The notes below the pieces were generated by a model, which saw only the letters and a list, made by a program, of their open reading frames with translations, had not been told where the DNA came from and made no database searches. Below, one piece after another: positions 11,084-23,879 of a stretch of DNA of 64,000 nucleotides. The DNA is from Rhea pennata (taxonomy: Eukaryota > Chordata > Aves > Rheiformes > Rheidae): contig NC_084687.1 in assembly GCF_028389875.1 (NCBI RefSeq), forward strand, positions 6,112,157-6,176,156. Reading direction: 5' to 3'. The position numbers were made by a program, and so were the translations under genes. Position 1 is the stretch's first letter. Each line of letters begins with the position of its first letter.

Positions 11084-14000
11084 CTGGAAGAGGCAGAGTA
11101 AGTGGTGAATGATCACACCTGAGCAGCGGTTAAGTTACCTGGTCAAGGCATCTCATGCTCCATAAGCCTACGTCTTTTATAGAAAGACTTGTGCACAGCC
11201 AGAAAAACAAAACAAAACTATTTCAACCAAAACAGGAGAGATCCACTTCAAAATCCAGCGTTAAATCTGCAGAATCTGCAAAAAATCACTTTTGCAGGTC
11301 AGCACAGTTGTTCAGACGGTTAAAGTCCAAAGTTGGTCCAAAAGCAACTGAGGGCATGAAAGTCAGGTTGGGACCTGGGTCAAAACTACTAACCTAACCC
11401 TTGTCAGAAGATAACGCCATTTCTAATAGTTTGGCGTATTGGGTCATATTTTCTTTCAGGGTTTCTCATGTCGTGAAAGGAAGGCTTGTTCGCTTGTCAG
11501 CCAGAGTGCCAAAACCACTCCTTAGGAAAACCTGCTGTCAGAGACCCGGGTTCCGGTCTGAAGCTGCATTTAGTTTCTGATCTTTGCTTTCCTGCTCTCT
11601 TCAAGAACACTTGCCAATTGAAAGAAAGGATATTATTCTTTCCTCTATTTATTCTTTTCTTTTTTTCTCAGCTGCTGATAAAGCTAGTAAAATGAAAGTG
11701 TCTAGTGTCCCAGAGAATTGAGCTTAAACCAAATAAAGTACTGTCCCTGTTCATGTAGCAGACCAAGGCTAACCCACCCCATGGCCAGGGCTCAACATGA
11801 TGTGTATCATGGCATTAGGAGTGCCAGATCAAACTGCGTGTTTCTCAAAATGTCTCTGTATTCTCCAGGTTGACCATTCCTGACCTTCCCTTGGTTTGAA
11901 CCGAGTGATGGTCCAGAGAGAGCCGAGGCTCTGAATTCCCAGAGACCTTTTTCTCTGCCCTGAACCAAGTGCAATGTAGGACACTGCATGGTGCAGCAGC
12001 GAGGACATGCATCTCCTGAGCACGACTGTTAACCTACCTGGTTAGTCCAAGTTCCAAAGAGGATGGATGCCAAGAAAGTTTTTATAAACGTCCACAAGAA
12101 TTTGATTTCTTCGTATCAAGTGACAGGATTTGTTTTATTAGGGGTAATTCCCAGTAAAAGAAATAGGCTTTCGTTTCCTTGTTAAGATGAAAGGTGTTTT
12201 GTTGTGCTTTCTTCCTTGTGTTGTGATCTCTAATTGTTCAGTGGCTACTTGTCTATGGCTAATAATTAACGCACTGAGCATGAAAAATGCTCTTTCATAC
12301 ATCTCCCAGAAGAAGCCAGCAAGACAAACATAACCCACTTTGCAGAAAGCAAACGCTAGGGCGCAAAAAGGGCCTTGCTATTTGACCCTTGCTAGCAGCA
12401 GCTCCTTCTGGCTAACGGTAGCCTTGCTGCTTGCCCCTGCTCGCTTGCTCTGCTGCGCAGATGATTAGGGTGTGGGGAAAGGACAGGCCCCAGGTGCAGC
12501 TTTCCTTTCCTTAGCGAGATTTGAATAATCTGTTAGTCCAATTCCTTCACCAAGCAATCAGCTACTGACCACTGCTGGGTTCCTGATAGCATCTTTCTGT
12601 CAAGTGGTAAAGGACGTTTCTTTTAAGAAATAAAGATATGGTTGTGTCCAGAAAGGCATGTGCAGAGCAAGGGTAGTGGGGTCTGCACATGCACACCTAA
12701 GAACGTGAAGGGATTTTTGCATCTTTGTTTCTGAGTGCACTCGCGTGCATTCGTGGCTACCCGAGAATAGCAGCTTGTGCGTGACAAGCCTCCGTGACGC
12801 CTGAAGCCACCTCTGCGCTACCTGCAGTCCTGTTCTCTCAGGCCTAGTAAAATCCTTCCCCCGCTTGCCAAATGAGTGGAGGAAAACCTCCTCCGTACAG
12901 CAAGCCCAAGCAAGCACAGCCACCCATTACGTAAAAAACCTGTCGGGTACTTCCATATTGATCCATTCACTTCTGGTGCTGGAAAATCCCTCTTTACTGT
13001 CTACTGCGGCTGCACTCGGCAAGAATGACACTTCCCAGACCAGGCAAATGGTGCACACCAGCTACGCAGGCTGCGATAAACGGGCGCTGTTCAGGATGCT
13101 GCAAGAGATCAATTTATCAAACCTCGGTTGCTAGAAGAGCGCTTGTGCCTTTTTGGGTGTTAAAGAGCATTTTCTGCTGGATTTGCTGTGCGTAGTCAGA
13201 GCACAAGATTCAAACTTCAGAGCGCCAGCGAAGGAAAACAAATGTCGTGCTCACACGAGAGGGATTGCAAGTAAGTGTGGTGGCACAGTTCATTCGTGTT
13301 AACGCTTCTGCTGGGGGAGCTGGAAGGAGAGGCAGAGGGCAGATGGGACAGCAAACGTTTGCTGGGGGTTGTAAAAGAGTCTAGAGGCTTGGGACCAGAG
13401 GGAAGCGCCGGTAGCTAGCTGTGCTATCTCCAGAGCAGTTAGAAAGCAAGTTTATGACATGGAAGGGGCGTGCTGGAGGACCCCAAGGGCTCATGCACCA
13501 CTGCGTGCCCAAGGATGGTGCCTGCTGAAACACCGTGGTGCCAAGCCGGGGAGGTGCCGACAAGCGTGTGCGCCCCAGCTGTACCCCTCCCTGCCTCTGG
13601 CTGTAACCTCTTCCAGTTTTCTCCTGGCTTTTTAGGAGTAGAGGGAAAAAAAATTTTTTGTTGCGAATTGGTGAAATCTTTCCTGAAGCCAGCAGTGGAG
13701 GCAAAGTTTCATGCTGGGCTTTGTATGCAGATACGAAACTCTACCTGTGCATGCCCTCTGCCAGCACCAGCTGCTTCGGAGAAGAGTGCAAAGATCTGCA
13801 GCAGGGAGCAATGGGATGACTGGTCTCGAGGGGTTTCCTTAAGTCCCTACCGGAGGCTGATGTTTGGCGTGAAGCACAAGGCTTCCTTATAGTCCTACCA
13901 AAATCTTCCAAGAGAAGCTAAATTTGGGCACTTCATATAGAAATAGTTGCAGAGCCTTCACAAACAACTGACAGTCGTGCTCCATGTCTGCCAGGAGCAG

Positions 14001-16342
14001 CACAGCACGTTTAGTTTAGACTCAGAGTTGAGTCGTGTTGGGCTGCCGTGCAACTGCACGGATTCCCCTCTGTTTGTGTCCATGTCTCTCCTGCTTTCGC
14101 CTCTTACAGAAGCTAATCTGCACCCTCAGGGTCCTGTGCTGAATTTCTGATCTCTCTCAGAACAGGAAGGACCAAGAGCATGAGACCATGGTGTCTCCAA
14201 TGACCTGGACATTTCTCTGGGAGGGAAAACCCAACCCTAGCGTACATCAGCCGAGGCTGCTCTGGGAGCGTTAGCACTGACCACCAGCACCCTGCTTGAT
14301 AACCTGCACACGTGGAGCTGCACGAGGTGGTGCAGGCCCACCACGCTGGCCATCGGACCTCTCGTGTGGACCGCGGTGCGTGAGAGCTGCAAGGGTTGTG
14401 GGGGCTGAATGTCTCTCCAGGAGGGAGAGCTGGACACCTGGGAAGTTTCATTTGCGCTGCGTTTGTCCGAGCAGGCTGAGGGCTCGCTCTCTGGGCTGCT
14501 GATCCCCGCGCTTCGCACCGGCATTTTAAGCTGAATGCTGTCTCAAAAACCTGATGCATTTAAGAAGTGAGGCAGAACAGGGGAATCTAATTATTCCCAC
14601 TGGGAAGGTGTTTCCAAGGAGCATGTCTGCAGAGAAGTGGTGGGCTGGGAACCGTCAGGTCGGGAATGCTTTGCGGGAGCCCCCTCCTTCGGCTGGCCAG
14701 CGCTGCCAGACCTGCCTCCACGGACTGCTGCAGCACCCCTCGTGGTTATAAGGTTAAGTTTAGAATAAGCTTTCATAGGTAAAGGGGGAAAAATAAGCTT
14801 GTAGTAGTTCTCCCTCTCGCAGCCCAGAACGAGCAGAGAAGTACTCGCGCGGAAAGCCTGCAGCCGGCACGAAGGCAAGTGCGGCTCCTGTGTCTGGAAA
14901 ATCCCTGCCGCAGCCCCCGTTCTCTCCTGGCACGGACCTGCAATCCTCTGTTGCAACAGAGGTGTTGGATCCGTGCCAGCTGAGGATTGGGACTGAAGTC
15001 CTTTCTCTTCCTTTGTTTTTTAGCTATCACTTAAATCTTATTTCTCGATAAGTGGAATTTACTTTCATTTTGCATCATCAGAATTGCCGGCTTATTTAAC
15101 CTCTTCCTTGTTCAGCATAAGGCGCCGTGAAGGCCTGCAGGGCAAAGCCCCTGCTACAGCTGGACTCACCGCGCGGGTCCTCTTTGCGCCTAGCGCCCGG
15201 GTGCTCCGGCCTCACCGCGGGCCGGGTCGCGGCGACGAGGCGGCGGGGTCGTCTCGTCGCCGCGCCGCTCTGCCGGGCTGCGGTGGCTCTCTGCTGTCTC
15301 GCGAAACTTGTGTATATTAAGCAACAGGGGGTTTAAAGAATCATATTGTACAAAACGAGAACACTATAGGCTAATCATTAACAAAATAATGCTAACAAAT
15401 CAAGAGCATTTATTTGTTATATGCTAGAAAAGAGAAGATTCAGCTATTACTATGTAAAGGATCGGGGACTTTCTCCCACCGGCCCGTTTTCGTGCTCAGC
15501 CTGAGCTGCCGCAGGTTCGTGCCTGGGGACAGCGGGAGGAACCCCTCTGAGGGCAACTGCACGGGCACCCGAGGGCACGAGAGCGCGGAAGAGTGTTCAA
15601 GTGTCGATAAAAGCCCAGGCGTGCACCTGGGGAAGCTTGTTACAACTTGCAGCGCGTTCCCATCGCTTGTTTTTTGTTGTTTTTTCAAGGGCATCCCGGG
15701 CTGCGCAGGGTCCAGCAGCGGGGCTGGTGCTGGCCAGCTCCAAGCTCCGGGAGGAGGACGCGCTGCAAGCCGGGTTCGGTGCGGAAAGCGCTGCAGGTGG
15801 AACATTTGCAAGGTCCTTTGCAATATAATGGCCTCTTTTTTCCTGTTTTCCAACTTATAATAGCTGAATAACTTTGTCTTGTCAGTACCACGTTGACAAC
15901 GAGTTACCTACACCGTTTCTCTTTGGTAGGCTGCCACGCTCTTGCTCCTCGCTGCGTGTCACCGAGGCAGAGCAGCAAAGCAAAAATTCCACGGGGTAAA
16001 GGTCTGGGGTGGGGGGGGAGGGATAGACCTACGTGAAAGGTCGGAGCGATGCCGTCCCGAGCAAGCCGCCGCTCTTGCCGGGTATGAAACGAGGGAGCTC
16101 AGCTCCCAAATCCTGCCCACTCAGCTCCGCGAAGTGCTCCGAGAAGCAAGGACGCTCGTAGCGCCGCTAGCCAGCGAGCAGCGCAGTCTAGTCCATTAAC
16201 TATTAACTACTGCTCCTGACAATGAGCCGGGTCAAGGACACGCTGCGGGACTCATGAAACACGAAGAACTGCTCGCCAGAACTGTAGTTCTATTCCGGGG
16301 ATCTTTCTATATCATAGCATGGTTTACCATTATTCAAATATT
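11084..16342. other. Intron 1 of PIGR or intergenic DNA, no coding exon seen
   Basis: The PIGR signal-peptide exon begins at 11083 just after an AG acceptor, so this stretch should be its first intron if the first exon lies further right. I see no Ig domain or other family signature. A CpG-rich patch lies at about 15.15–15.30 kb. Confidence 0.4.
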
Positions 16343-16551
16343 TTAGAAATTATGACATACGGAAAGGAGTAGAAAGCCTCTTAAAGAGATGTTTGCTAAC
16401 ACGGTGAGTTGGACCCGCTGGTGCGTACTGCTGTAGACCTGCGCGTAAGTAATTGTGCTATGCTGGGCAGCAGTGTCGGGAGTTACACTACGAGGAGGAA
16501 CATTTGCACACATGCTAGGGATGATCCATGAGGTGCTGAAGGTTTGGATGC
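16343..16551 (-). other. Candidate cytoplasmic exon with an ITIM-like motif
   Basis: On the minus strand a TTGTAG acceptor is followed by an open frame ending in TAA at 16343–16345. It contains STITYAQVYSST, where ITYAQV fits the inhibitory motif I/V/L/S-x-Y-x-x-I/V/L. The exon enters in phase 1, which matches the phase-1 donor of the PIGR-like membrane exon at 22156. Seen: acceptor, open frame, motif, phase. Inferred: that it is the tail of the same receptor. It is 5.6 kb away and could be a chance frame. Confidence 0.3.
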
Positions 16552-16559
16552 CTACAAGA

Positions 16560-18060
16560 GAGACACCAAGAAACACGACTTCTGCAATACACAAGTACTG
16601 GGGCTATCTGCATTTTTATACTATCCATCACCATCACTGCTCAGATGCCCTTTTGGAGCATTTTAGATGCTTGTAGTGGGATGGAGAAAAGCCACCAAGC
16701 CACTTGGATAGAACATTTTCACTGCCTTTCATAGAGTTATGAACGAGCAATTGATTTTTTTAAAGATATAAGATCAAGCTGACCTGAGCACATACAAAAA
16801 ATAAATACTTTGTGTTCCAAATCTATGCCTCCATTACAATACAGAAAGGATAAATAAATAGCAGGTGCTGATTTTGTGATACACTGAAACAGTTAGGCAG
16901 ATTTTACTGAAGAATATCAGGACTTCCTTCAAAAATCAACAGATTTTTAAGAATTCCTGCATTACCTATGACCTCCCTAGCGAAGAATTTGTGCATGTCC
17001 CAGGCAATCGCTGTCCTATAGGGGTGATGTGTTCTGCAGAACGTGTGAAAAAGGTGACTCTCAGGGCAATGGCTGAAACCCCCCGGGACTGCCCTGAGGA
17101 CCTAACCTGGTGTTCTTCTAAGCTGCTAGATGCCACCATCCTCTAACTTGATAAGATTCTTATTGTTCATTTGTATCCAGCCTTATTTCTTGTCTCTCAA
17201 GCTGGAAAGGGAAACCAACTTCAATGCTATTAAACTACAATTCTAGCTTAGTGATATTTGTATTCTTAAGAGCTATGACCAAAAGCACTTACTTACTGTA
17301 CTGCCCACTGACTGTAGAGCAAAACTTTGATGGACAGAAGTACGGCACAAGTGCACTTACTTCAGCGATAGCACAATTGCTGTTGGGTGGCATTTTTTTT
17401 ATCTATATTTCAGGTGAAATTTATTAATCCTGTAAGAACATTTGCTTTGCAAAGTAAGAATTTGGAGCACAAGAACCTGCCCTTTAGTTGCTGTCATATA
17501 ACCCTGGAAGGAATCTGCCAGCTTTCTCTTACCTCCTTTCTATCCCCTTCGCTTACACTTCTGTATCTCTTTAACCACCTTTGACCGTACAGATTTGGTG
17601 TCGTTTTTCAGAGCTCTTTGAGGATTTAGCCCTATGACCCCATGCACCAGCTTCTTAAATTTCCAAATCTGTTTCCTCAGGATTAACTCCCAGTGTTGTG
17701 ATCCAAAAGGCTACACATATATTCCTGTAGTAATATATACTAAAAATCTGTTGTTTATTTGCTGTTAAAGATTGAATGAAAATACAGTGATGATAATTAA
17801 TCTTTCTGCAGAAAGGAAATGCTTAAAAAGCCACTGGGGAGAAGAAAGCACAGAGTGCACAAGCCTGATGCTCTGCTCCTGATCTTCTTTTGAAATACGT
17901 CACTGTCTCCCCACAAATGCGTTTACTGCCGTTCCCAGGCATTCCCCTGCACAGATCTGAGGACGAGCCCCCCAAAGCATCTCCTGCCTCGCGCTTCCCC
18001 TTCTCCACTGCAAACCTGCAGAGATTTCCCACTGCAGAGGGGCGAGGTGGAAGAGCTACT
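16560..18060. other. No gene recognised
   Basis: Mostly AT-rich sequence with no coding signature on either strand. Confidence 0.4.
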
Positions 18061-18063
18061 TAC

Positions 18064-18420
18064 AGTCCAGGCTGGTTCTGCAGGCTGCTTCGCACCTCCT
18101 CATCCAGCCCGACCCCTTGGAGATGTGCCGGAGCCGGTGGCCACTCTGCACCCGTCCTGCCTCCCTGGGACTTGCCACTCTCTGGCCTCGGTTTTAAATA
18201 CTCCTCTTTGCTCCGGCCCTGCGTTTCCACCTGTTGTGCCTTAAAGGAATAGCATCCGAAAGGCCTGGCCGGGCGCCGGGTGAGCGCGGGCGGCCCGGCA
18301 CGCCGCCGCGGCGCCTGGCGGCGGGTGCACCGGGGCGCTCGCGGCCGCCGGCCAGGACCCCGCGGCCCGAGGGCTGCCCTTCCCCCGCGCGGGCCGACCC
18401 CCAGCCGAGCTTTATAAAAT
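18064..18420 (-). promoter_or_regulatory. Candidate TATA promoter and non-coding first exon (minus strand)
   Basis: On the minus strand TATAAAG (plus-strand CTTTATA around 18410–18416) heads a CpG-rich stretch. About 320 bases downstream is a strong GTAAGT donor after 18064. Short frames inside begin at ATG but stop quickly, as expected of 5'UTR. The next good acceptor that needs an upstream non-coding exon is that of PIGR exon 2 at 11083, so this may be PIGR exon 1, leaving a 7-kb first intron. This is inferred from layout only. Confidence 0.33.
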
Positions 18421-18700
18421 GCAAAAAATAGCAAATAGCAGCTTTGCTGCCATCTTCAGCCCCGGCGCTTTGGTGCCCCACTGTTGGCGGGTGAAGGGCG
18501 GCATCGTGCCAAATTCCCTGGAAATCGCGGGGGGTCTCGGAGCTGTGCGGCAGGGTGACGCTGATGAAGACAAGAGTATTTGTGCCTCGCGGGATGGATC
18601 GTTAACTCGCTTCGCCTCGCGCCCGCGGTGCCAAAGCGGCGACTTGGCTTAACTGAGGGGTCGCGCGGAGCTTTTCTCGGGTGTTTGCAGTGAAAACGGA
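18250..18700. promoter_or_regulatory. CpG-rich patch around the candidate promoter
   Basis: CpG-dense DNA flanks the TATA element on both sides. It supports a regulatory role but identifies no gene. Confidence 0.4.
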
Positions 18701-19535
18701 GGAGCGTGTGGAGCTGCTGCTGCCGAGCGGGCCCGGGGCTGCAGCTCTGCCGGTTTGGGGAGCGCCTGGTCCCCGCACCGAGGGCGTCGAGCCGCTTCTC
18801 CGCTGCAAATGTGCAGCCTTTGCGGTGGGGAGGGGGCTGCAGCAAACGCTGGAGCCTCATACCTACTGTTTCCACCGGGGCCTTCCTCAATCTCAGCACG
18901 CTCCCTTCTCTGCTCTACCTGTCCTGCTTTTGCAGTTTGCATTGCAAAGGGTATTTTTAAAAGCACAGGTTTCTGGGGGTGCTTGGGAGGGGGGGATGCA
19001 GTGGGGGAAGTCCTGGCAGAAAATCACCCCACCAGCACCAACAGATGCTTCTGCATCTCGGGCGGTGAAAACTCAGTCCGGGGAGGATTAACAATCTCCT
19101 TAACCAACCATCATCTTTACCCTTAAAGTTCCTGGTAAAACTGATTCTTTTTCTCTAAACAAGGTGGAATTATGCAAATATATTTGCTCGCTTTAGCAGA
19201 CAAGGAAGTGCCCTCCTGCCAAGTCACAGGTTCCAAAGCACTTTGGCATCTCCAGAGTGCAATGCAAACAACCCTGAGCTTGCAGGTTTTCGGGCCAAAG
19301 CACATTTACAGCATGGCATGCGATCTGAGTGTGCAGGCCGAAGCTACCATTCAGGTCTGGGCTGCCGGTGGGCTGAAATGCTCTGAATTTGGAACTTGAG
19401 TTAGTTCTGCAGAAGAGGGGACAAAAACCAGTCCTATGAACTCGAGTGTCTTCTGACCTCCTGAGGGCAGAGGTGGTTTGCACTTTGCAAAACAAAACCT
19501 GGTAGATCAGGATTTCCAAAACCCAGAAAATCCTT

Positions 19536-19566
19536 TTTTTTTTATTTATTTATTTATTTATTTTTT
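19536..19566. repeat. (TTTA)n simple repeat
   Basis: A T run followed by five TTTA units. Confidence 0.85.
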
Positions 19567-20060
19567 GCCTAGTGCTGAGCAAACCTGCACCCAGTGCACA
19601 GCTGCTGCGGGGTTGCTTCCCTCTGCCCCCACCCTGTCCCTGCTGCAGCTCTCCAGCACGGATGCTCCACCTCTGCAAGAGACAGCGTGGCATAAAGAAA
19701 TAGCTTGATTACTGACGCTTTATTTTATTTTTTCATTTACAAATGATTTAGGAGGAGCCGTTCGGGCAGCCTGCGGTGATGCAGCGTTGGCTAGGGACGG
19801 CATCGACCGTCACGCAGGGCTCTCGGCTTCTGAGCGGGGCAGCAAGCAAGACGAGCTGAGCGCTTCGCGGTTCTGGCTATAAAGAAGCTTCTGAGCTTGA
19901 AAGCACTTTTCCCCCCATGGGGGTCCCTGTAAAAGCAGAAGAAAAGCTTTTACCTTGTATTGCTTCTCTAGCACATTTTTAGAAGTGATCAGGAAGGGTG
20001 TTGTTTTTATGCCCAACTCGGTATTTTAAATGGGTTGGACATTTCAGAAGGTCCTGAGAC

Positions 20061-20118
20061 TAGAAATCCAGAAACACTTAGGTTGGAGGGGACCGCTGGA
20101 GTTGAACCGTCGACAACT
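20061..20118 (-). mobile_element. CR1 LINE 3'-end remnant
   Basis: The stretch reading AGGTTGGAGGGGACC then GGAGTTGAACCGTC is a mutated form of the CR1 3' end in reverse orientation (AGGTTGGAAGGGACCTCTGGAG and on to GTCCAACC in avian copies). Only about 60 bases remain. Confidence 0.6.
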
Positions 20119-21595
20119 CCTGGTTTGCATTCTTGTTTTTAGAAGTTTCTCACAAAATATTGATTGATTACTTTGGAGATTTTAAATGGACTGTGCCTTT
20201 TTTCTTTCCATTCTTTACATTTAGGACCTTGAGAATCCTTCATGCAGAATTCATTTTGTAACATAAAAGGTCAAACAGCAGTAAAACTCATATTGTTTAA
20301 GTTAAATCATTTGGCAGAATATATTCTAGATCTCCATCATTACGACCTCAGCTTTAAAGCTGCTTTTGAAAGCATCTGAGTATTTGATGTCTACAATCTG
20401 TTCACTGAATCTCATTGAAAACTCTGCTTTCTGCTCCTGTTCAAGCCAGTTGATGTTTCAGATGATAGGGAAAACAAACGTAAGTATACACTTGTTGGTG
20501 TCTATGGAGATTGCTCTAGAGGGTGAAAATTATCACAATCACTCAGCCACCTCTATCTATCTGACTTTAAAATATTACCACCTACTTATACCTCTACTAT
20601 TTAGATCTAAAAGTGCATTGCAATGAGAACATGAAATGCCATCATCCTTTTTTTTTTTCAAATTACTGTTCCACTTGTTTTATTCTTTTTTTTTCCAGAT
20701 GGAAGAGAGTTCTTTTCACTGATGTGAAATTTCACAAATTGGATATATTTTAAAATATTTACTCAGATATCTTCTACGAGAGCTTCTTTCTATAGAGTAT
20801 TAGTAGTCCAAGACATGCCTTCTGCTTTTTTTTACCTTGCTGGAAGATATAGACACTTACAGACAAGCTGGTCTGCCTGAATCTTCCAAGGATAGCATAG
20901 ATTATTCTGTACGTGCAGAACAAAAAAAAGTATGTTACGATTGCAACACAGTGAACAAGAATTGCTTCTATGTAATCCTGCAAGAGGTCATAAGCAATCA
21001 AATATTATTGAAACAAGCAAGCAGGAAGAGAGATAACATGTTTACTATACGTAAGCAAAACTTACAGTCAACCCCATAATAAATTTATAAACCCAGAATA
21101 GGATTTAATCGGTCTTTTGAAATCTACGGCCCAATATCCCATGGTAGGGAATAAAGACAATTATATTCTGGGACTGCAAAGCTGGTTTCTATCCCATGAC
21201 GATATTTTACGTAGCAAGCCACAAACGCTCTGCTTAAAATGTTTTTACTCCCTTCCGCCAAGGGAAGTTGGCGGTTGCAGCACCAGTTCCAGAATATGCC
21301 CACCCGCTTTCTTCGCGTTTTCCTGCACTCCCGGTTTTCTCCATCATTCGTTCTCTTACAGGGTCTAAATCAGCCTGAAATGGTGCCGCTTCCAGGCTTG
21401 CCAGAGCATGTCTTTCTCTTCCTTAAAAAGAAAAAAAAAAAAATCTGTAATGGGAGGAAAACCTCCTCAAACGCGCGGTTGGGTCTCCGAGCGCTCCCTA
21501 CCAGGCATCGGGCTAGGCCGGCTGCTTCCAGGGATGATTCCTGTGAATAAACCAGACATTTTCACTCACCGTCGTCTTCCCTGGGCCTTTTTACT

Positions 21596-21652
21596 TAAGG
21601 TTAATTTAGGTTTAGGGTTAGTTTAGGTTAATTTACCCTAAATTTACCCCTA
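21596..21652. repeat. Telomere-like degenerate repeat forming a palindrome
   Basis: Degenerate TTTAGG/TTAGGG units (GGTTTAGGGTTAGTTTAGG) run into GGTTAATTTACC and then CCCTAAATTTACCCC. The G-rich and C-rich arms face each other, so the segment could form a hairpin. Confidence 0.6.
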
Positions 21653-22155
21653 GTGATGCCGTATGTTTTGGAAGAGATTTATACATGGGCGTTATTGAAA
21701 ATCAGTTGTTCAGCAAGGCTTATTTGGGCTCGTCCCTGCCAGGTTGGGGTGAACGGCGGCGGTGGCGAGTTTGCAGCGGCCGGGACCGGCCTCGGCGCCG
21801 CGAAAGCCGCTCGGCGCCGCTCCGTGCCCTTTACACTGCTCCGTTTCCAAGCATTTGTGGAGCAATAAAACTTTGTTCTGCGGGGGAAAACTTGGCTTTG
21901 CTTTCAGTAGGACTCCAAAATTTCAGTTTATTTCATTAGCTTTTGGCTCAAGGGCGTCAAAAGAAAGGAGCAACCTCTGCAGGAGGTTGCTGGCTGCGTT
22001 CGCGGCCGTGCCACACGGGACTGAGCACGAAACGTGTGCCTGCTTCTGGAGACAGGAACTTTTTGTGAGTCAGGCTCTTGCTCATGGAAAAGCCGAGCAA
22101 GAGATGGCAAAACAGAAACGGCCACAACCCCGTAGGTGTAGCCTGGCCAGCTTAC

Positions 22156-22265
22156 CTGTCCTACGGAGCTTTATTTTGACCAGGACAAGAACGGCGACAG
22201 CGATGAGAAGCAGCCCAGGGAGAGCTGGTAGCACAGCGGAGAGCAGAGGTGAAGCAGTTGATGTG
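22156..22265 (-). pseudogene. PIGR-family membrane exon (FCAMR-like relic)
   Basis: On the minus strand a CCTTCCAG acceptor starts a 110-base exon that ends at a GTAAGC donor. It encodes a short extracellular stem (TSTASPLLSAVLPALP), a hydrophobic span of about 17–20 residues (LLLIAVAVLVLV) and a basic stop-transfer (KIKLRRT). It enters in phase 2 and leaves in phase 1, exactly like the PIGR membrane exon at 6211–6093. Together with its position between PIGR and C1orf116, this points to the FCAMR/FCMR group. The exon itself is undamaged. It is labelled pseudogene because the partner Ig exon at 24.1 kb is broken. Confidence 0.55.
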
Positions 22266-22747
22266 CTGGAAGGAAGAACCGCCAAAATTAAACCGGTTTT
22301 TGATTCATGTATCAGCACCTGAAATAATGCCTTAATACAAGCAGTGTTTTTTACACCAAAGAGTATCAAAGAGTTATAAACTCTGATCAAATCAAAGGAG
22401 AACAGTCAACAAAGTCAAGCAGCGATGAAATCGTTTGATCTGGAGTTTGGCTCACGCGGAAGTAATTTCTATAGCTACTCATGACTCCGCTCCACTTTGC
22501 AGGGTTTATGCTGCCGGCTGAATTTTCCCCTCCAAAATGAAAACAAGCTGTTTTCACCATACAAGTTCACACACCGGGTTCAGCTGCTTTCTTTGCGAGT
22601 TGTTGTAGACTACCACGGTGTTGGAGGGCACCTGCGTGCCATCTCCTTGCAGAGCTGGCATAAGCCCCACGCGCAGACCGAGCTTTGCCAGGAGCTGCAG
22701 GAAATCTGACCCGCAGGGGAAGAGCCCAACTGCCATTTGGTGACATG

Positions 22748-22789
22748 CTCTCCTCTCCTCTCCTCTCCTCTCCTCTCCTCTCCTCTGGC
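22748..22789. repeat. (CTCCT)n pentanucleotide repeat
   Basis: About eight tandem CTCCT units. The open frames across it on the minus strand (EERRG repeats) are artefacts. Confidence 0.95.
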
Positions 22790-23879
22790 TGGAGGGTGAG
22801 TAGATAGGGCAAGAAGGAGGGGGATGGAAGCACCGTGCTTCCCCTGGGCTGGATGGTGGCCACAGCGGTGAAAGGTGCAAGGCTGCTCACAGCCGTCCTG
22901 CGTAACAGGAAGCACAGACGCTAAAATCACCAGCGAGAAAACTTGTGCTAGGTCTCTGCAGTAGAAGTGCCGTAGAATAATTATTGGCCAAAATAGCTCA
23001 GAGCCTTTTGATCAACCTTTTCCAAGTAGAGCTGCTGATGTAAAACAGAGCACCCAAACGCTACCCTGGCTACTGCCGACGCATACCGGCTTGGAAAGCA
23101 CGTGCAGCAAAGGACGGGGCAGCTACTGATTCACCGGTGTTACTGCTCAAGCCCAAAGGTTCCTAACAGCCTGTCTCCATCCTAACCGAAGGAAAACAGA
23201 CCCAATCACACCTACTGACTCTGGTGTCTGGTCTACAGCAGTGACCAACACCAGAAGACTGAGATAGAAGTTCAAGAGCCATGCCACAGATGGACGTTTG
23301 CATTCTTGCCTTCTGCTTTCCTACTTGCTAATAGCTCCTATCAGTGTTGTCAGTTTGCAGCCTGCGCGTAGCCATGCAGAGCCCAGGGTAACTGGGCAGG
23401 CTTCCTGCCAGTCACCATGTTAGACAGCTCCTCCAACAGAAGCGTGGTGATGAACTTGCCTCCCACGATAGACTTCCTTTCTGGAAGTCTCAAACATGGT
23501 GGGGTGGAGCACGCACACCAGGGCACTCATGCTCTCCTCGGATCCACCCTCCATGTGCGTCTGACTGGTGACGCTTCTCTGAAGATGAAGTGGGGTCCAT
23601 GAGAGCGGATGTTTCTGGGCCTCATGAAGAGCAGATTTCTGATGAAGAAAAATTTTTCAAGGCTTGACTATCCATATCTTTGCAGAGAAAACATGTTAAA
23701 TTTACCAAAGAACCATAGTCTTCATGACAACATTTGCCAGCCTTTTGCGTTTCACCTTGCATCTCCTGCTAGGAGAACATGCAGCATGATATGACCAAAA
23801 CCAAATGTTTCTTTTCTTTTCTGAGTTTTATGGAAAGCAATCAAGGAGTATAAATGAAACCCATTAGTACTTGGAAAAC

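Larger units (their letters stand above)
18700..22155. other. No gene recognised; small repeats only
   Basis: Contains a TTTA-type simple repeat (19536–19566), a CR1 3' remnant (about 20061–20118) and a telomere-like palindrome (21596–21652). No coding exon was seen. Confidence 0.4.

Noticed and set aside
22554-22930. EERRGEERR open frames
   Set aside because: Translation of the CTCCT repeat.
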